Assembly: GCF_030272615.1 (NCBI RefSeq) | Contig: NC_081415.1 | Span: 105,165,796-105,229,795 of the forward strand | Direction of reading: 5' to 3' | Length of the DNA: 64,000 bases | Source: Cryptomeria japonica | Lineage: Eukaryota > Streptophyta > Pinopsida > Cupressales > Cupressaceae | Shown: in pieces, positions 35,901 through 46,288 of the stretch | How positions within the stretch are numbered: position 1 is the stretch's first letter | How the letters are laid out: every line of letters starts with the position of its first letter | Made by a program: the position numbers and the translations under genes | The notes under the pieces: generated by a model | The model's input: only the letters and a program-made list of their open reading frames with translations | Database searches by the model: none | Told to the model about the DNA's origin: nothing

Positions 35901-38900
35901 GCATGGACTAGCAAACCCCATTTGCACTACATTACAATTTCTAACAATAAAATCTCATGGTTTTGGCCAAGTAGGATTCCCTTTTCCATGTGAGCATGAT
36001 ATTTATAATATTATGCATACATTAAATAATCCATCACCTTCAACTTGCAAGGTGTACAATACCCAACTCCTAGTTCTAACAAGAATATTTTGGTAAAAGA
36101 GAAATAAAATGTTAGGGAGTGATAAATATTATGTTTTTTTCATTAGAGTTGATTTAAAATTTAATTATGATAGTGGTCTTTAGGGAAGCTTTGGTAGATT
36201 TCGTGCTACAACTATAAGATTCTAAAATATGGGAGCCTTCCAAATGATCAAGATTGCTTACTTTATGTGTGAAAGTTAGCTAGGAATAATTGAGAGTGAA
36301 ATTGAATTTAAATTAAGAAAAAATGGAGGAATGCATCAAAAACCACATTTTAAAAGCAATTTTCGTATGTGAACACAATGAAAAACTCGCCATGTTTGAT
36401 AAATTTAAATTCATTACAATGAACATGTAATCATTGTAGTACACACATATCCTCCACCTAGGTAAATGGATGAATTAATCACCAAGATAAAACATAAGTT
36501 TTTTGAGCAAAACAAAGATATGAACAAGCACTAAATGACATATGATAAGTATATGAAGTAGTTAAGGGGTTCAAAATGTTCGAGAAATCGATCCTTACCT
36601 TGGAGACACATGTTGATGCCACATGATCAAGTTTTTCATGTCTTATTGGCTTATTTTTGAGATTTTGATCATCATTAGAGATGCCATGTTGGTGTATGCA
36701 TTTTTGGGTGCATATAGTTTCCTTCTTAGATTTACAAAATAAATTTCATAATGACTTCCTTGATTTTGTGGAGATCGCTACGCGTCTACAAAATTATGGT
36801 CACTCCCATGATTGTCCTATTTTTCTAAGAATTATCCTACACTATTTTAAAGATATTTTGGACAATTTTTAAAGTTTAGAAATTTGATAAATATTAAGAA
36901 AAAATTAACTTATCGACTTTGGGATATCCTTGACAATGATATGTGTTTATATCCTATTTACTTGATGTGTGGTGTGGCCTTTAGGTATACCATGGTGTCT
37001 CACTTGAGTGCTATCTCTATACATAATTGTGAAAATGAAATAATTTTTTTACCTTTTTACCCTTTTTATATATAGTAAGGAAATATACTGTTCATTTCGT
37101 TAACCCAATTTATTGTAAATGATTGCATTATTACTTTTATTGATGATCTCTCTTATTGGCTTGACATGCGTTAGCAACGAAATATCTGATGTCATCTTTG
37201 TTATTGATATTTATTACAATGGGTACGTTCTTCCAAGACAATTCTATGTATTGCACAATTACTATTGGCTTATTATTACTAATAAATTATTGGAGTATGT
37301 TTATAGGGTATTTTGTGACCATGTTCATTATTATGAGAATATTTGCCATAGTTTCAATACAAATTTTAAGGGTTGAACATAGTTTGAGATACACCCACTA
37401 TTACAAATGATAGTGAATCATTGGTTTCATTATAATCACAAGGTATATTTTTGTGATATTATGATGTATTGATTCTCATAAGGGACCATTTTTTCTATTT
37501 TATAACTACAATGTTACAAATAATATATTCAAAGATGGTTCTATATCACAAATTCATGTGTTGTTTAGAGTTCCCACCTACTAGTATTTATAAATTTATA
37601 AGGACAATTTTATATGACATTTAGTTTCTCTAGCACAATCCCTTTCTATTATTTATATGTATCTTTGTTCATTATTTTTCCTTCCTTGACTTTAGGTGAC
37701 CTCGCTATAACATCCCACAAATGCTTACATCTACACTTATATGTTTATGCTAACATTATCAAATCTTACTTGAAATGTCAGCTTCGACTTACACGATCTA
37801 TTTCTATGGGGTTCTTGCTCACGTGTCCCCACCTTTAGGTACAACAATATGGTCAACTTTATTGCCCTTAAATTTTTTGCTTGCACAATTACATTTTGTT
37901 ATATCCATTGGTTGTCACATAATGTTATCGTTGATGATTATTACATGCTTATTGTAATTTACATAATTATATCATTCACATGTTTTCTCTTCTCCTCCAA
38001 TTCCTTACATTTAATGTATGTGACCAATAGAGGTGGGAATATAATATGATTGATGTTCTTTGATGACTTTAGTTACAATAAATAACTCATGATTATGACG
38101 TTTATCTATATTTTAAAGAACTTCCTTGTATCCTTGTTCTGGGTATAGTCCTATTACCACTCCATAAAAAATATATATACTTAGCCCTATGCGATTTTCC
38201 AATTTTAAATAGAATTTTACTTCTACCCCTTTTCTACTAACTCCTACACAACCATTTTTATTTTCTATTTTTTGTTTGTAGACAGTTTCACTTATTGTGT
38301 TTAAGATTGTTTTAAAATGATTGATAAATACTACTCATAAAAAATCTCTTATGTATGTGTAAGTTATTAATTAGATGGAACATTCATGACGAGAAGAGCA
38401 CATAGAATTGACGTCCTTATTCATATATACTTTATGAAGTCTAAATATTTTCTTTCATATTAGTAGTTATTTGTTTTACTTCGAAATACATATTTATACT
38501 AAGTAGATATGTAGATCAAATTGGGGGAAACATTTAATGGAAAAAAATCATATACCCTACACTTTTCCCCTTCGTTTTGAACTCAATTTAACTAGGATGT
38601 CCTTTGTGTGATTACTAGTCTACAAGTGGCACATTCCAACATGTAGGTTGGAAAATAAATTGAGCATTATTTGATTCTATTTGAATGTAATCTCAAGGAC
38701 CTATCCACACACTTAGATTATCCATTTATCATACCAAGTCATTTACATGAGCATGAAATCGACCCAAGTTTGAACAAGTGAGTGCAAAAGTGACCATGAA
38801 CTTTCAATATTCAAATTTAAATTTGAGACATTGCCATCTTCCTCTTATTAACCATTGTGAGCCAACTAAATTGCAAAAACTGCTGACGCGTGTGCTAAGG

Positions 38901-39373
38901 TGTTGTATTCAAGGGTAAAGCTTAATTGATTTGAATTCAAGAAAGACGACTTAGAAGAAAGATATATTGCTCATTACATCATCACTAAAGCATACATCAA
39001 CATTATAGGGTGTATAGGCCTATCTAATGTCTTTTACCTTTATTCCAGACCATTAAATATGTACATCTAGAGGTTTGACTAAGGGAGAACCCCTTATATA
39101 AAAAACTCCTCATAGGTGTTCCCAATCACACCAGTAGTTCATTATTATAGTTCACATACATGAAAGCTATCAAATCCTAGAAATCAAATTCAGTAAGGTT
39201 AAGATTTGTGCATATAATTTAATTCTTCATCTATTAAAAAACAATTTTATACATGCATAAGCAAATCACATATTTTGATGATTTATTTCATAATCTCAAA
39301 ACAATTTCCTAACAATTTTTAATTTTTTAATAGATTAACAAATCATTTGATAAACATTTAATACACGCAAAAT
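32975..39373. other. Non-coding, decayed repeat DNA
   Basis: No recognisable gene, RNA gene or paired repeat. Open frames of 60-85 codons (for example 33505-33735 and 37119-37376) are AT-driven and show no domain. Text at about 35400-35600 has the style of a retrotransposon leader or LTR, but I cannot bound it. Confidence 0.4.
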
Positions 39374-39378
39374 CTATG
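39374..39378. repeat. Target-site duplication CTATG, left copy
   Basis: CTATG directly precedes the TG of the left LTR and recurs at 50475-50479 directly after the CA of the right LTR. Confidence 0.9.
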
Positions 39379-40150
39379 TGTATATGGTGAAAATGGATAA
39401 CAATAACAACAATATTGCAAGGCTAAATGAATCCAACCACTAAACCCTAGCCTAACAATGAACAAAGATCCACCATAACATATGAAGATTACCTAAGACA
39501 ATGCAAATAACTCAAAATCACAAAGATTATACCATCACATGTCCAATAGGGTTTTGATCTCCATTCTTCCTATCTCCATTGATCTTGCTTGATATATTTG
39601 CTCTCAGATTTTTTGTATGCACAAGAGCTCAACAAAGAACGAAATGTGGTTGTAAGTGGAATTGTAGTGTAGCCAAGTACTCCAAAATCAGTCATTAGGG
39701 TTTGACAATGAAGGAAGCATCTCCTTAAATAGAAGACACAATAAGAAATGGAGGGTTAAGATTGAGAGGTGTAAAAAGAGAGGTCGGCTAGGATTAGAGG
39801 GTAGGTAAAAGAAATACCAAAATAATGAAAGAGGTAGGTAGTGTATGAATTAAGAGATGAATGACATGTGTCATGTGTAGAAAAAGATAATGAATTAATT
39901 AAATAAATAAAGATTTATTTAATTAATAGAAGAAGTAGGACAATTAAATAAATAAAATATTTATTTAATTTAGGAAAGGGATAATTTAAATAAATAAATG
40001 TATTTATTTAAATGAGAGATAAGGCTAGAAGAGGATAAATGAATTAATTAAATAAATAAAAATTTATTTAATTAATAGAAGAATTAGGCTTAGATAATTA
40101 AATAAATAAAATATTTATTTAATTAGACATGACAATTTTGAGTGTCTACA
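39379..40150 (-). repeat. 3' LTR of the Gypsy element
   Basis: TGTATATGGTG...GAGTGTCTACA, 772 bp, same length as the right LTR. The block 39886-40130 holds five palindromic AT units. Confidence 0.92.
39886..40130. repeat. Series of AT palindromes within the Gypsy LTR
   Basis: Five imperfect palindromes of the form TTAAATAAATAAA/TTTATTTAA, each about 28-35 bases, at about 39893-39925, 39942-39970, 39982-40013, 40042-40075 and 40096-40125. The same set is in the right LTR (about 50215-50450). They lie near the start of the LTR in its own orientation (U3). Confidence 0.7.
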
Positions 40151-40166
40151 TTTTGCCCCTCTTTGA
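40151..40166 (-). promoter_or_regulatory. Polypurine tract of the Gypsy element
   Basis: The minus strand reads TCAAAGAGGGGCAAAA directly before the 3' LTR start TGTAGACAC. This is the expected primer site for second-strand synthesis. Confidence 0.8.
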
Positions 40167-40792
40167 GACAATGCGGCTTGTCGCGTTGTTTCAAAGAAGA
40201 TAAGATGAACTGATACAGAGTTGCCCCAAGATGGGAATTATATGCCCCCTCGAGAGATTGGATGAAAATGTCTGAAAAGATTGCAAACAATCTCTCGATA
40301 AGAAAGACGGGATAGAATGGACTGATCAGATAAAGTGACAAAGTCACGGGATAAGGAAGACTGACTCGGGAAATGAGAGCTAGGGCAATCTATAAGATAG
40401 ACCACGGGGGAAAATACATCCTCATTGTCATCTACACTGTCACAAGAGCATAGTGCAAAGCGAAAATAAAGCAGCAACAGTCAGCAGCGATGGCTTTTGT
40501 TCACAGATTCGATCGTGTTCGCCGATTCTAGAGGCCAACGGAGGCAGGAGAGCCAGTGAGTACCACAAAACCTCCTCGTAATTTGATGCATTTATTATTG
40601 TCATTAATTCATACTAGGTAATGTAATAAATGCGCATTTATGTCAAGAAAATGTGTTTGTGTCCAAAAATGCGAATTTGTGTCTTCCAGGTCAAATCGGC
40701 AGTTCTGTGATGAACATACGCTGTCGATTGGATAAGCTGCTGAGAGGATACACTCAAAAAGGTCCTCTAGGGAAGACTAAGATAGATCAAGG

Positions 40793-41075
40793 CACTTTGT
40801 GATGAACAGTGAGTACCAAGATAGAGTACTTTGTGATGAACAAGGAGTACTAAAATATGAGCAGCACTTTGTGATGAACAGGGAGTGCAAATGTGAGTAA
40901 CACTTTGTGATGAACAGTGAGTGTCACACACGTAGTACTTTGTGATGAACAGGGAGTACTACTAGGATAGATAGCAACACTTTGTGATGAACAGTGAGTG
41001 TCACTAGGATAAATAGCTATGTGCATTTAGATAGCGAGTAGCATTTTGTGATAAATAGTGAATGCCACTATGACT
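40793..41075 (+). repeat. Tandem array, CACTTTGTGATGAACAG unit
   Basis: Seven copies of TACTTTGTGATGAACAG/CACTTTGTGATGAACAG, each followed by a GAGT-type word, start near 40793, 40827, 40864, 40900, 40936, 40977 and 41042, spaced 34-65 bases. The last is degenerate (ATTTTGTGATAAATAG). An outlying half copy is near 40696. The array lies just upstream of the PMD segment on the same strand, and a pyrimidine/ACAG acceptor-like site ends the region at 41102, so it may be intronic. Confidence 0.8.
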
Positions 41076-41102
41076 GACATGATTTGATTTGCTTGACTAC
41101 AG

Positions 41103-41663
41103 GAGTACTTGCCGATGCTGGAGTCACGGGAGAGATTCCCATCGACTCAGAGGTTGCGACCTGAGTTGACAGTCGAGGACTGAGCTGTGATTGAGGTTAT
41201 GGGATTGAGATACATTCTGTATGTGCCTGAGTTTCGGGTGAACATGGGATTGTTGACTGCACTGGCTGAGAGATGGCACTCAGAGACTTGTAGTTTGCAT
41301 TTGCCGATGGGTGAGATGACAGTCACCTTGGAGGATGTATATAGGATTCTACAGATACCGATCGATGGGGAGTTAGTACCCTATGATCGAGACGGAGATA
41401 GGGATGCACTGAGACGAGTATTCTAGGATCCAGGACTAGGGATGAGGGTGGGACATGTGGCATGGGATACCATGACATGGACAGGATTAGCACTACCAAT
41501 AGTGTTGACAGGAGTTATCAGTGGGTTCCTCTGTCTGGATAGGACGACACGAGGGGTGGCTGCAGGGGACACAGGGGCCAGGAGAGTTGATCTTGGGGTG
41601 GGTCCTTCTAGGGCTCAAACTCCGTCGAGGCCAGGCGGCTCCGAGGGAGGGAGTACATCATAG
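41103..41663 (+). pseudogene. Plant mobile domain (PMD) fragment, antisense to the Gypsy
   Basis: The plus strand reads through in one frame for 187 codons, with two in-frame stops (41181-41183 and 41424-41426). The diagnostic part is LLTALAERWHSET, then LHLPMGEMTVTLEDVYRIL and PIDGELV, the conserved core of the plant mobile domain known from MAIN/MAIL proteins and from several plant transposable elements. The tail after the second stop is Gly/Arg/Ser rich. It lies between the truncated polyprotein and the 3' LTR and runs against the element's own coding strand. An extra antisense frame in this position is known for some Tat-lineage Gypsy elements such as Grande. Whether that frame is homologous to this one is unknown. 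Its role is unknown, and the stops make a product from this copy unlikely. Confidence 0.7.
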
Positions 41664-43366
41664 CCTTAGAGGGCTCCCTATGTATCAGTATTGTACCATT
41701 TTTGTATTGTAGACACCTGCGGGTGATTTTGTAGCCATATGATTCTTTTGACATCATTGTATCATGACACTTTTGATTATATATGAGAGATGATCCATTT
41801 TTGCGGCAGCTATATGCATGTGTACCTTATGTGATGAAATGTTCTTATGTGATACATGTTTTATGATATGGATGCTTATATGATGCAATGCAATATATTT
41901 TTATTCTTTTATGTTGTATATGTGTATGCATGATGCAAATGTGAATGTATGTAATGCAAATGAATATGATAATACAAATGATTATTTACATAATGAAAAT
42001 GTGAGATGTGCTAACATGTGTTGTATGCAGGATGTGATGCAATTGTGATATCTATATGTATGTATGAAATGCTTATATGTGGTGATGTAGGTGTAACTAT
42101 ATGAAATGCAAATGTTTGTGGTGTGTCATTATACTCAGTCATGTGATAGCGGGCTACGCGGACTCGAGAAGGACAATGGAAGTCAATCAAGAAAGGGGGA
42201 TGAAAGACAGAAGATATGAACGTGAAAGAGCTTCTTGTGCATTATCATCATTGAGCTTTATTATGGCAGAATAGGTTATGACAATCGAGGCATTTGTTCG
42301 GCCCAGAAATTCATTGTACCTGTTTGCATGGAGATAAGACAGTCACAAACAAGGAATGCCCCAGTTCATACTAGACTCACAGTGTCCTCATATCCTTGGA
42401 CAAGTCATAGCATTACTAAAAGACAATCGACAAACAACAAATGCAAATAGGTGACGATACCCCATCCTCGCCTTTCTAGTCAAAGACATCCTGGAGATAG
42501 AATCTCTAGTCAAAGACATCCTGGAAAAGCTAAAAGACATGTCACCAAAAAGATAAAATCAAAAGAAAACCAAGACTCGACACCAACATCCACTGTAGTC
42601 CTCAAGTTTAGTGTCTCTTGTCACTTGTTTAAGTCTTATTCGATTGTGGTCACAATGTTCACTTTCACAAAAAGGATAGATAGCACTGAACCATATGTTG
42701 TCTGAGTCTGTTGAAAGATTTGATTTTGTTGAAGCTCATTGTTGCTGCTGTGTCTCATTTGAAACTGACTGAATCCATGAAACTGATACTTTATTGTGGA
42801 GAAGATGGAACTTTATTGTGGACTGGCGATGCAGATGTTGCTTTATTGCGGATTGTGCACGGATAGACTGAAGAAAGCTGGAAGAAACTGTACTCCTCGA
42901 AACATGTGATGTTCTCAGTTCCACACCCATTACTAGACGTAGGATTTGCCTTAGCCACAAATAGGATCTGATTTATTATGGATGGAAAGGGAGTGAAAAG
43001 GGAGGGTTATGGATGGCTAACCAATCTTAGGTAGATCAATAACAAGCCACGATGGGAATAGGTAAGTTTATTGTGAACGAATAGTTTGTGAGTGTGTGCA
43101 AAGTGAAAGATGAAAGAGAATCCTGAAAGAGGGAGGAGCAAAGTCTCTACACATGGTGCTGGTGACCCAGTTTTCACCATGGTACTTGCCCAGGGCGCCA
43201 CCGAAGTGGTTTTCACCGTTGGATGAAATTATTTCTCTTTACTTTTTTTTGATTTTTCAATTTTTTTGTTGTCACAAGGTGCCTGTTTGCCAGGTTTTCA
43301 CCAAGTGACGATTTTTTTTGTTTTATAATTTTTTTTGTATTTTTGAATTAGGATGTTCCGAAGAGC
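41664..43366. other. Gypsy 3' non-coding region
   Basis: Downstream of the polyprotein (minus sense) and of the PMD segment (plus sense). It contains TG/AT-rich text with many ATGCAAATG-like words (41820-42130), a short direct duplication of TCTAGTCAAAGACATCCTGG (42475-42525) and three copies of CTTTATTG(T/C)GGA (42787-42850). No further coding domain is seen. Confidence 0.5.
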
Positions 43367-46195
43367 TTATGTGTAGAACCTGCGAAGGTGCATGCTGTTG
43401 ATAGGATCCTCCAAGGGTTCACCTTCTGTAGTTGAGAGCTGATATGTCCCAGATCCATATACCGCTGTGATGATGTAAGGACCAAGCCAGTTTGGTTCGA
43501 ACTTGCCCTTCTTATCTCTATCTTGCTGATTCTTGGGGTTCTCTCTGAGAACCAAGTCGCCTACCTCAAATGTGCGAGGCTTGACTTTGTGATTGTAACT
43601 GCATTGTTCCTTGACTGAATGATGTGTAGCTTGAGTGACTGTCTTCCTTGATAAAGGAACTGAGATAGAATTACTAGTGTGTGGACTACACAGGCCCGTA
43701 TGCGTGTCACCTGAAGAAGTTTGGGCATCACTGATAGCAAAGTCCTTCGAGGAAGCTCCATTAAAGGTCCATGATGTATCACTAGAAGGGAAAGGATGTG
43801 CGGAACAAGTGGATGAGTTATGAAGGCTTATGATTGCAAAAAGAAGTGAAAGTAGGATAGCATGATGGAGACTTAGGATCAACAAGTATGCTTTTTGACT
43901 TGAAATTTTAGAACTTTTGCCCCCAGTTATTTTGATATTAGGGGAGATCAACTCTTTCTCTTTTTGCTTCATAGGATTTTTATCCTTGACTTTGATTTTT
44001 GCAGAGTCCAGTAGCTTTTGATTTTGATTTGGACTAAAGGACTTCTCTTTATTTTTGACTTTTAGATTTTTCTTTTCAAAGCTTGATTTTTGATCCCCAA
44101 TTAGTAAGGGCTTTTGTAATTCTTGTTCATCCAAGTCTGGGAGTGGAGTGGAAATGGAATGAGTGGATGAAATAGTAAGGCTATGTGAGCTCTCAAGAGG
44201 GCTGACAATACGCTCAATAGATTCTTTGTTGGAACCACTCTTAGGACTATTGATATCAAGAGTTGCTTGCACCACTAGAGGATATTTGCATTCAAACTTA
44301 GTAGCCACAACACTAGGTGGTTCACACCCAATTCCTTGACATTGCAAATTGTTTGTAGTTTGTTCTTGTCGACTGAATATCTTAGCAAATAGTGGGAGTT
44401 GATCAACATGAAAGATATACTCACCACATCCCAGGTCTTTAATCTTGAACTTTTCTTTGATCTCTGCCTGTTTTGATGTAGAAGCTTTCAATGATTCTGG
44501 ATCCACATATGATGAAGATGGAATAGCCTCTCGATTGATTGGAATTGTTATTTCTGATTGAGGTTGCAGATTGTTGCAATATATGAATGGATTTGGATCA
44601 GCTTTGACAGTCACTTCAACTCCATTGTGTGGAAACTTGATGCATCGATGATATGTAGATGGGACTGCACTCATCTCATGAATCCATGGACGTCTTAGCA
44701 ATATATTGTATGTGAGATCAAGATCAAGGACTTGACAAACCACATCCTTTGTAACTGGCCCAACTCTGAGAGGTAAGGTGACCGTGCCCTTGGATGAGCG
44801 CTCTTCATCATCATATGCCTTGATGGTGATTTGATTTGTTGAATTCACAGCTTTATCAGAATATCCCAATTGTTTAATGGTCCTCAATGTACAAATGTTT
44901 AGACCTGCTCCTCCATCTACCAGGACTCGTTTGATTGTATGTTTGTGTATGAAGGCTTCAATGTGTAATGGTGCATTATGTGGCTGACTTATGGAGGCGT
45001 CATCGGCTTTTGTGAACGTAAGGGAATGTGGAATGGAAAGGTATCCCACCATGGCTTGAAATTGGTCCACGTTCAGATCAGTAGGGACGGTAGTATCTCT
45101 CAAGATTTTGTCAAGGATAGCTTTATGTGCAGGGGATATACGTAAGAGCTCAAGAATGGAGATGAGCACAGGTATCTTCCCTAGTTGTTCTACAAGGTCG
45201 TACTCAGGCTTAGTTGATGAAGGATTGGTATTCTTAGTGGAGGCACCTGGCAATGTAATCTTACCTCGACGGGTTGTAACATGACATTCAGAGGTATGCT
45301 CAGAAGAAGATCCCACACCTCTTAGGACAATTTTAGGTCGCTGAGGAGGATTCTCAGGATTTTTGTTTTTAATAGTAATAGTAGAAATATGATTGTCCAT
45401 TGAGATGTGATTGATAGTAGAATCATAATTGTAAGGTGCTCTAGTGTAATTGGCTTGATCATCTGTGACTTTGCCTTTTCCTTTGTCGTGTTTTGGGAAT
45501 GGTTCCTTAAACACCTCATGTTCTTGGTTAGATGAATGTCCCTCAATCTCAATATCTCCTCTATCAATGAGATCTTGCACAATGTTTTTCAATAGATGGC
45601 AATTACCTGTCTTATGACCCTTGCTCTTATGAAACTCACAAAACTCATCATCATTCCACCAATTTGGTTTAACCTTTGGTTCATATGGAGGAAAATCTGG
45701 AACTGTGATCACTTTGTTTGCCACAAGCTTTTTGAATACTGATTCAAGTGGTTCTCCCAATGGAGTGTACTTCCTTCGAGGTTTAGAAGTCGTTTGATTG
45801 TTCACTTGATTGTTGGTAGAACTTGATCCAGAAAAGATGAACTTGGGTCTCACTGTGTTGGCATCAACAACACCATCATTAACTGTGTTCTTGTTCTTGT
45901 TCCAAAATTTTGGTTTGTCCTTTCCTTTAAAGTCCTCTTTGTTTTCTTTGAATATCTTAATGACTCCTTGTTCAATTAAGACTCTTTCTGTTGCTAGGCC
46001 CTTTTCAATAACATCCTTGAATGTGGACAAACAAGCTTTCCTGAGATCATATCCAATATCCTTGTTAACGTTTTGTGTGAACATTTCTACCATTTGTTTC
46101 TGCGGGATTTCGCAAGAACATCTGCTAGCTAGATTTCTCCATCTTTGTAAAAATGTTGCGAAAGATTCTCCTTCCTTTTGTTTCGTATTGCACAA
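43367..46195 (-). CDS. Gypsy gag C-terminus, protease and integrase tail, one frame
   Basis: 942 open codons; the start given is only where the frame opens. Residues 2-77 are the C-terminal part of a Gypsy gag (ESFATFLQRWRNLASR, QKQMVEMFTQNVN). Residues 186-199 are a CX2HX4HX4C knuckle (C186, H189, H194, C199) followed by LLKNIVQDLIDRG. Residues 424-436 hold the aspartic protease motif VLVDGGAGLNI, with Gly where most proteases have Ser or Thr after the Asp. Residues 485-505 (VVCQVLDLDLTYNILLRRPW) fit the protease C-terminal half. Residues 545-660 are a linker. There is no RT, RNase H or D,D,E core. Residues 769-792 are a hydrophobic stretch, 810-816 (TFNGASS) may be the stub of RNase H, and 870-942 (VKPRTFEVGDLVLRENP, NWLGPYIITAVYGSGTY, HLRRFY) are the C-terminal integrase tail. 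It is in frame with the gag frame upstream. Confidence 0.85.
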   Translation of the reverse strand: MCNTKQKEGESFATFLQRWRNLASRCSCEIPQKQMVEMFTQNVNKDIGYDLRKACLSTFKDVIEKGLATERVLIEQGVIKIFKENKEDFKGKDKPKFWNKNKNTVNDGVVDANTVRPKFIFSGSSSTNNQVNNQTTSKPRRKYTPLGEPLESVFKKLVANKVITVPDFPPYEPKVKPNWWNDDEFCEFHKSKGHKTGNCHLLKNIVQDLIDRGDIEIEGHSSNQEHEVFKEPFPKHDKGKGKVTDDQANYTRAPYNYDSTINHISMDNHISTITIKNKNPENPPQRPKIVLRGVGSSSEHTSECHVTTRRGKITLPGASTKNTNPSSTKPEYDLVEQLGKIPVLISILELLRISPAHKAILDKILRDTTVPTDLNVDQFQAMVGYLSIPHSLTFTKADDASISQPHNAPLHIEAFIHKHTIKRVLVDGGAGLNICTLRTIKQLGYSDKAVNSTNQITIKAYDDEERSSKGTVTLPLRVGPVTKDVVCQVLDLDLTYNILLRRPWIHEMSAVPSTYHRCIKFPHNGVEVTVKADPNPFIYCNNLQPQSEITIPINREAIPSSSYVDPESLKASTSKQAEIKEKFKIKDLGCGEYIFHVDQLPLFAKIFSRQEQTTNNLQCQGIGCEPPSVVATKFECKYPLVVQATLDINSPKSGSNKESIERIVSPLESSHSLTISSTHSISTPLPDLDEQELQKPLLIGDQKSSFEKKNLKVKNKEKSFSPNQNQKLLDSAKIKVKDKNPMKQKEKELISPNIKITGGKSSKISSQKAYLLILSLHHAILLSLLFAIISLHNSSTCSAHPFPSSDTSWTFNGASSKDFAISDAQTSSGDTHTGLCSPHTSNSISVPLSRKTVTQATHHSVKEQCSYNHKVKPRTFEVGDLVLRENPKNQQDRDKKGKFEPNWLGPYIITAVYGSGTYQLSTTEGEPLEDPINSMHLRRFYT

Positions 46196-46288
46196 GGTAG
46201 TAACTAAGACATCTGTTTCTATATTGTAAGAGAAATGCTGAATGAATGCCTCTGCTAAGTCACCCCATGACTTAATACCAGGAGGTAA

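Noticed and set aside
37119-38049. Cluster of 60-85-codon plus-strand frames with membrane-like sequences
   Set aside because: AT-rich DNA gives Phe/Ile/Leu/Tyr-rich frames by chance. They overlap in different frames and have no domain.
40501-41102. Spliced PMD gene with donor GTGAGT at 40556 and acceptor at 41102
   Set aside because: The open frame before the donor does not join in phase with the PMD frame, so I report only the possibility of an intron.
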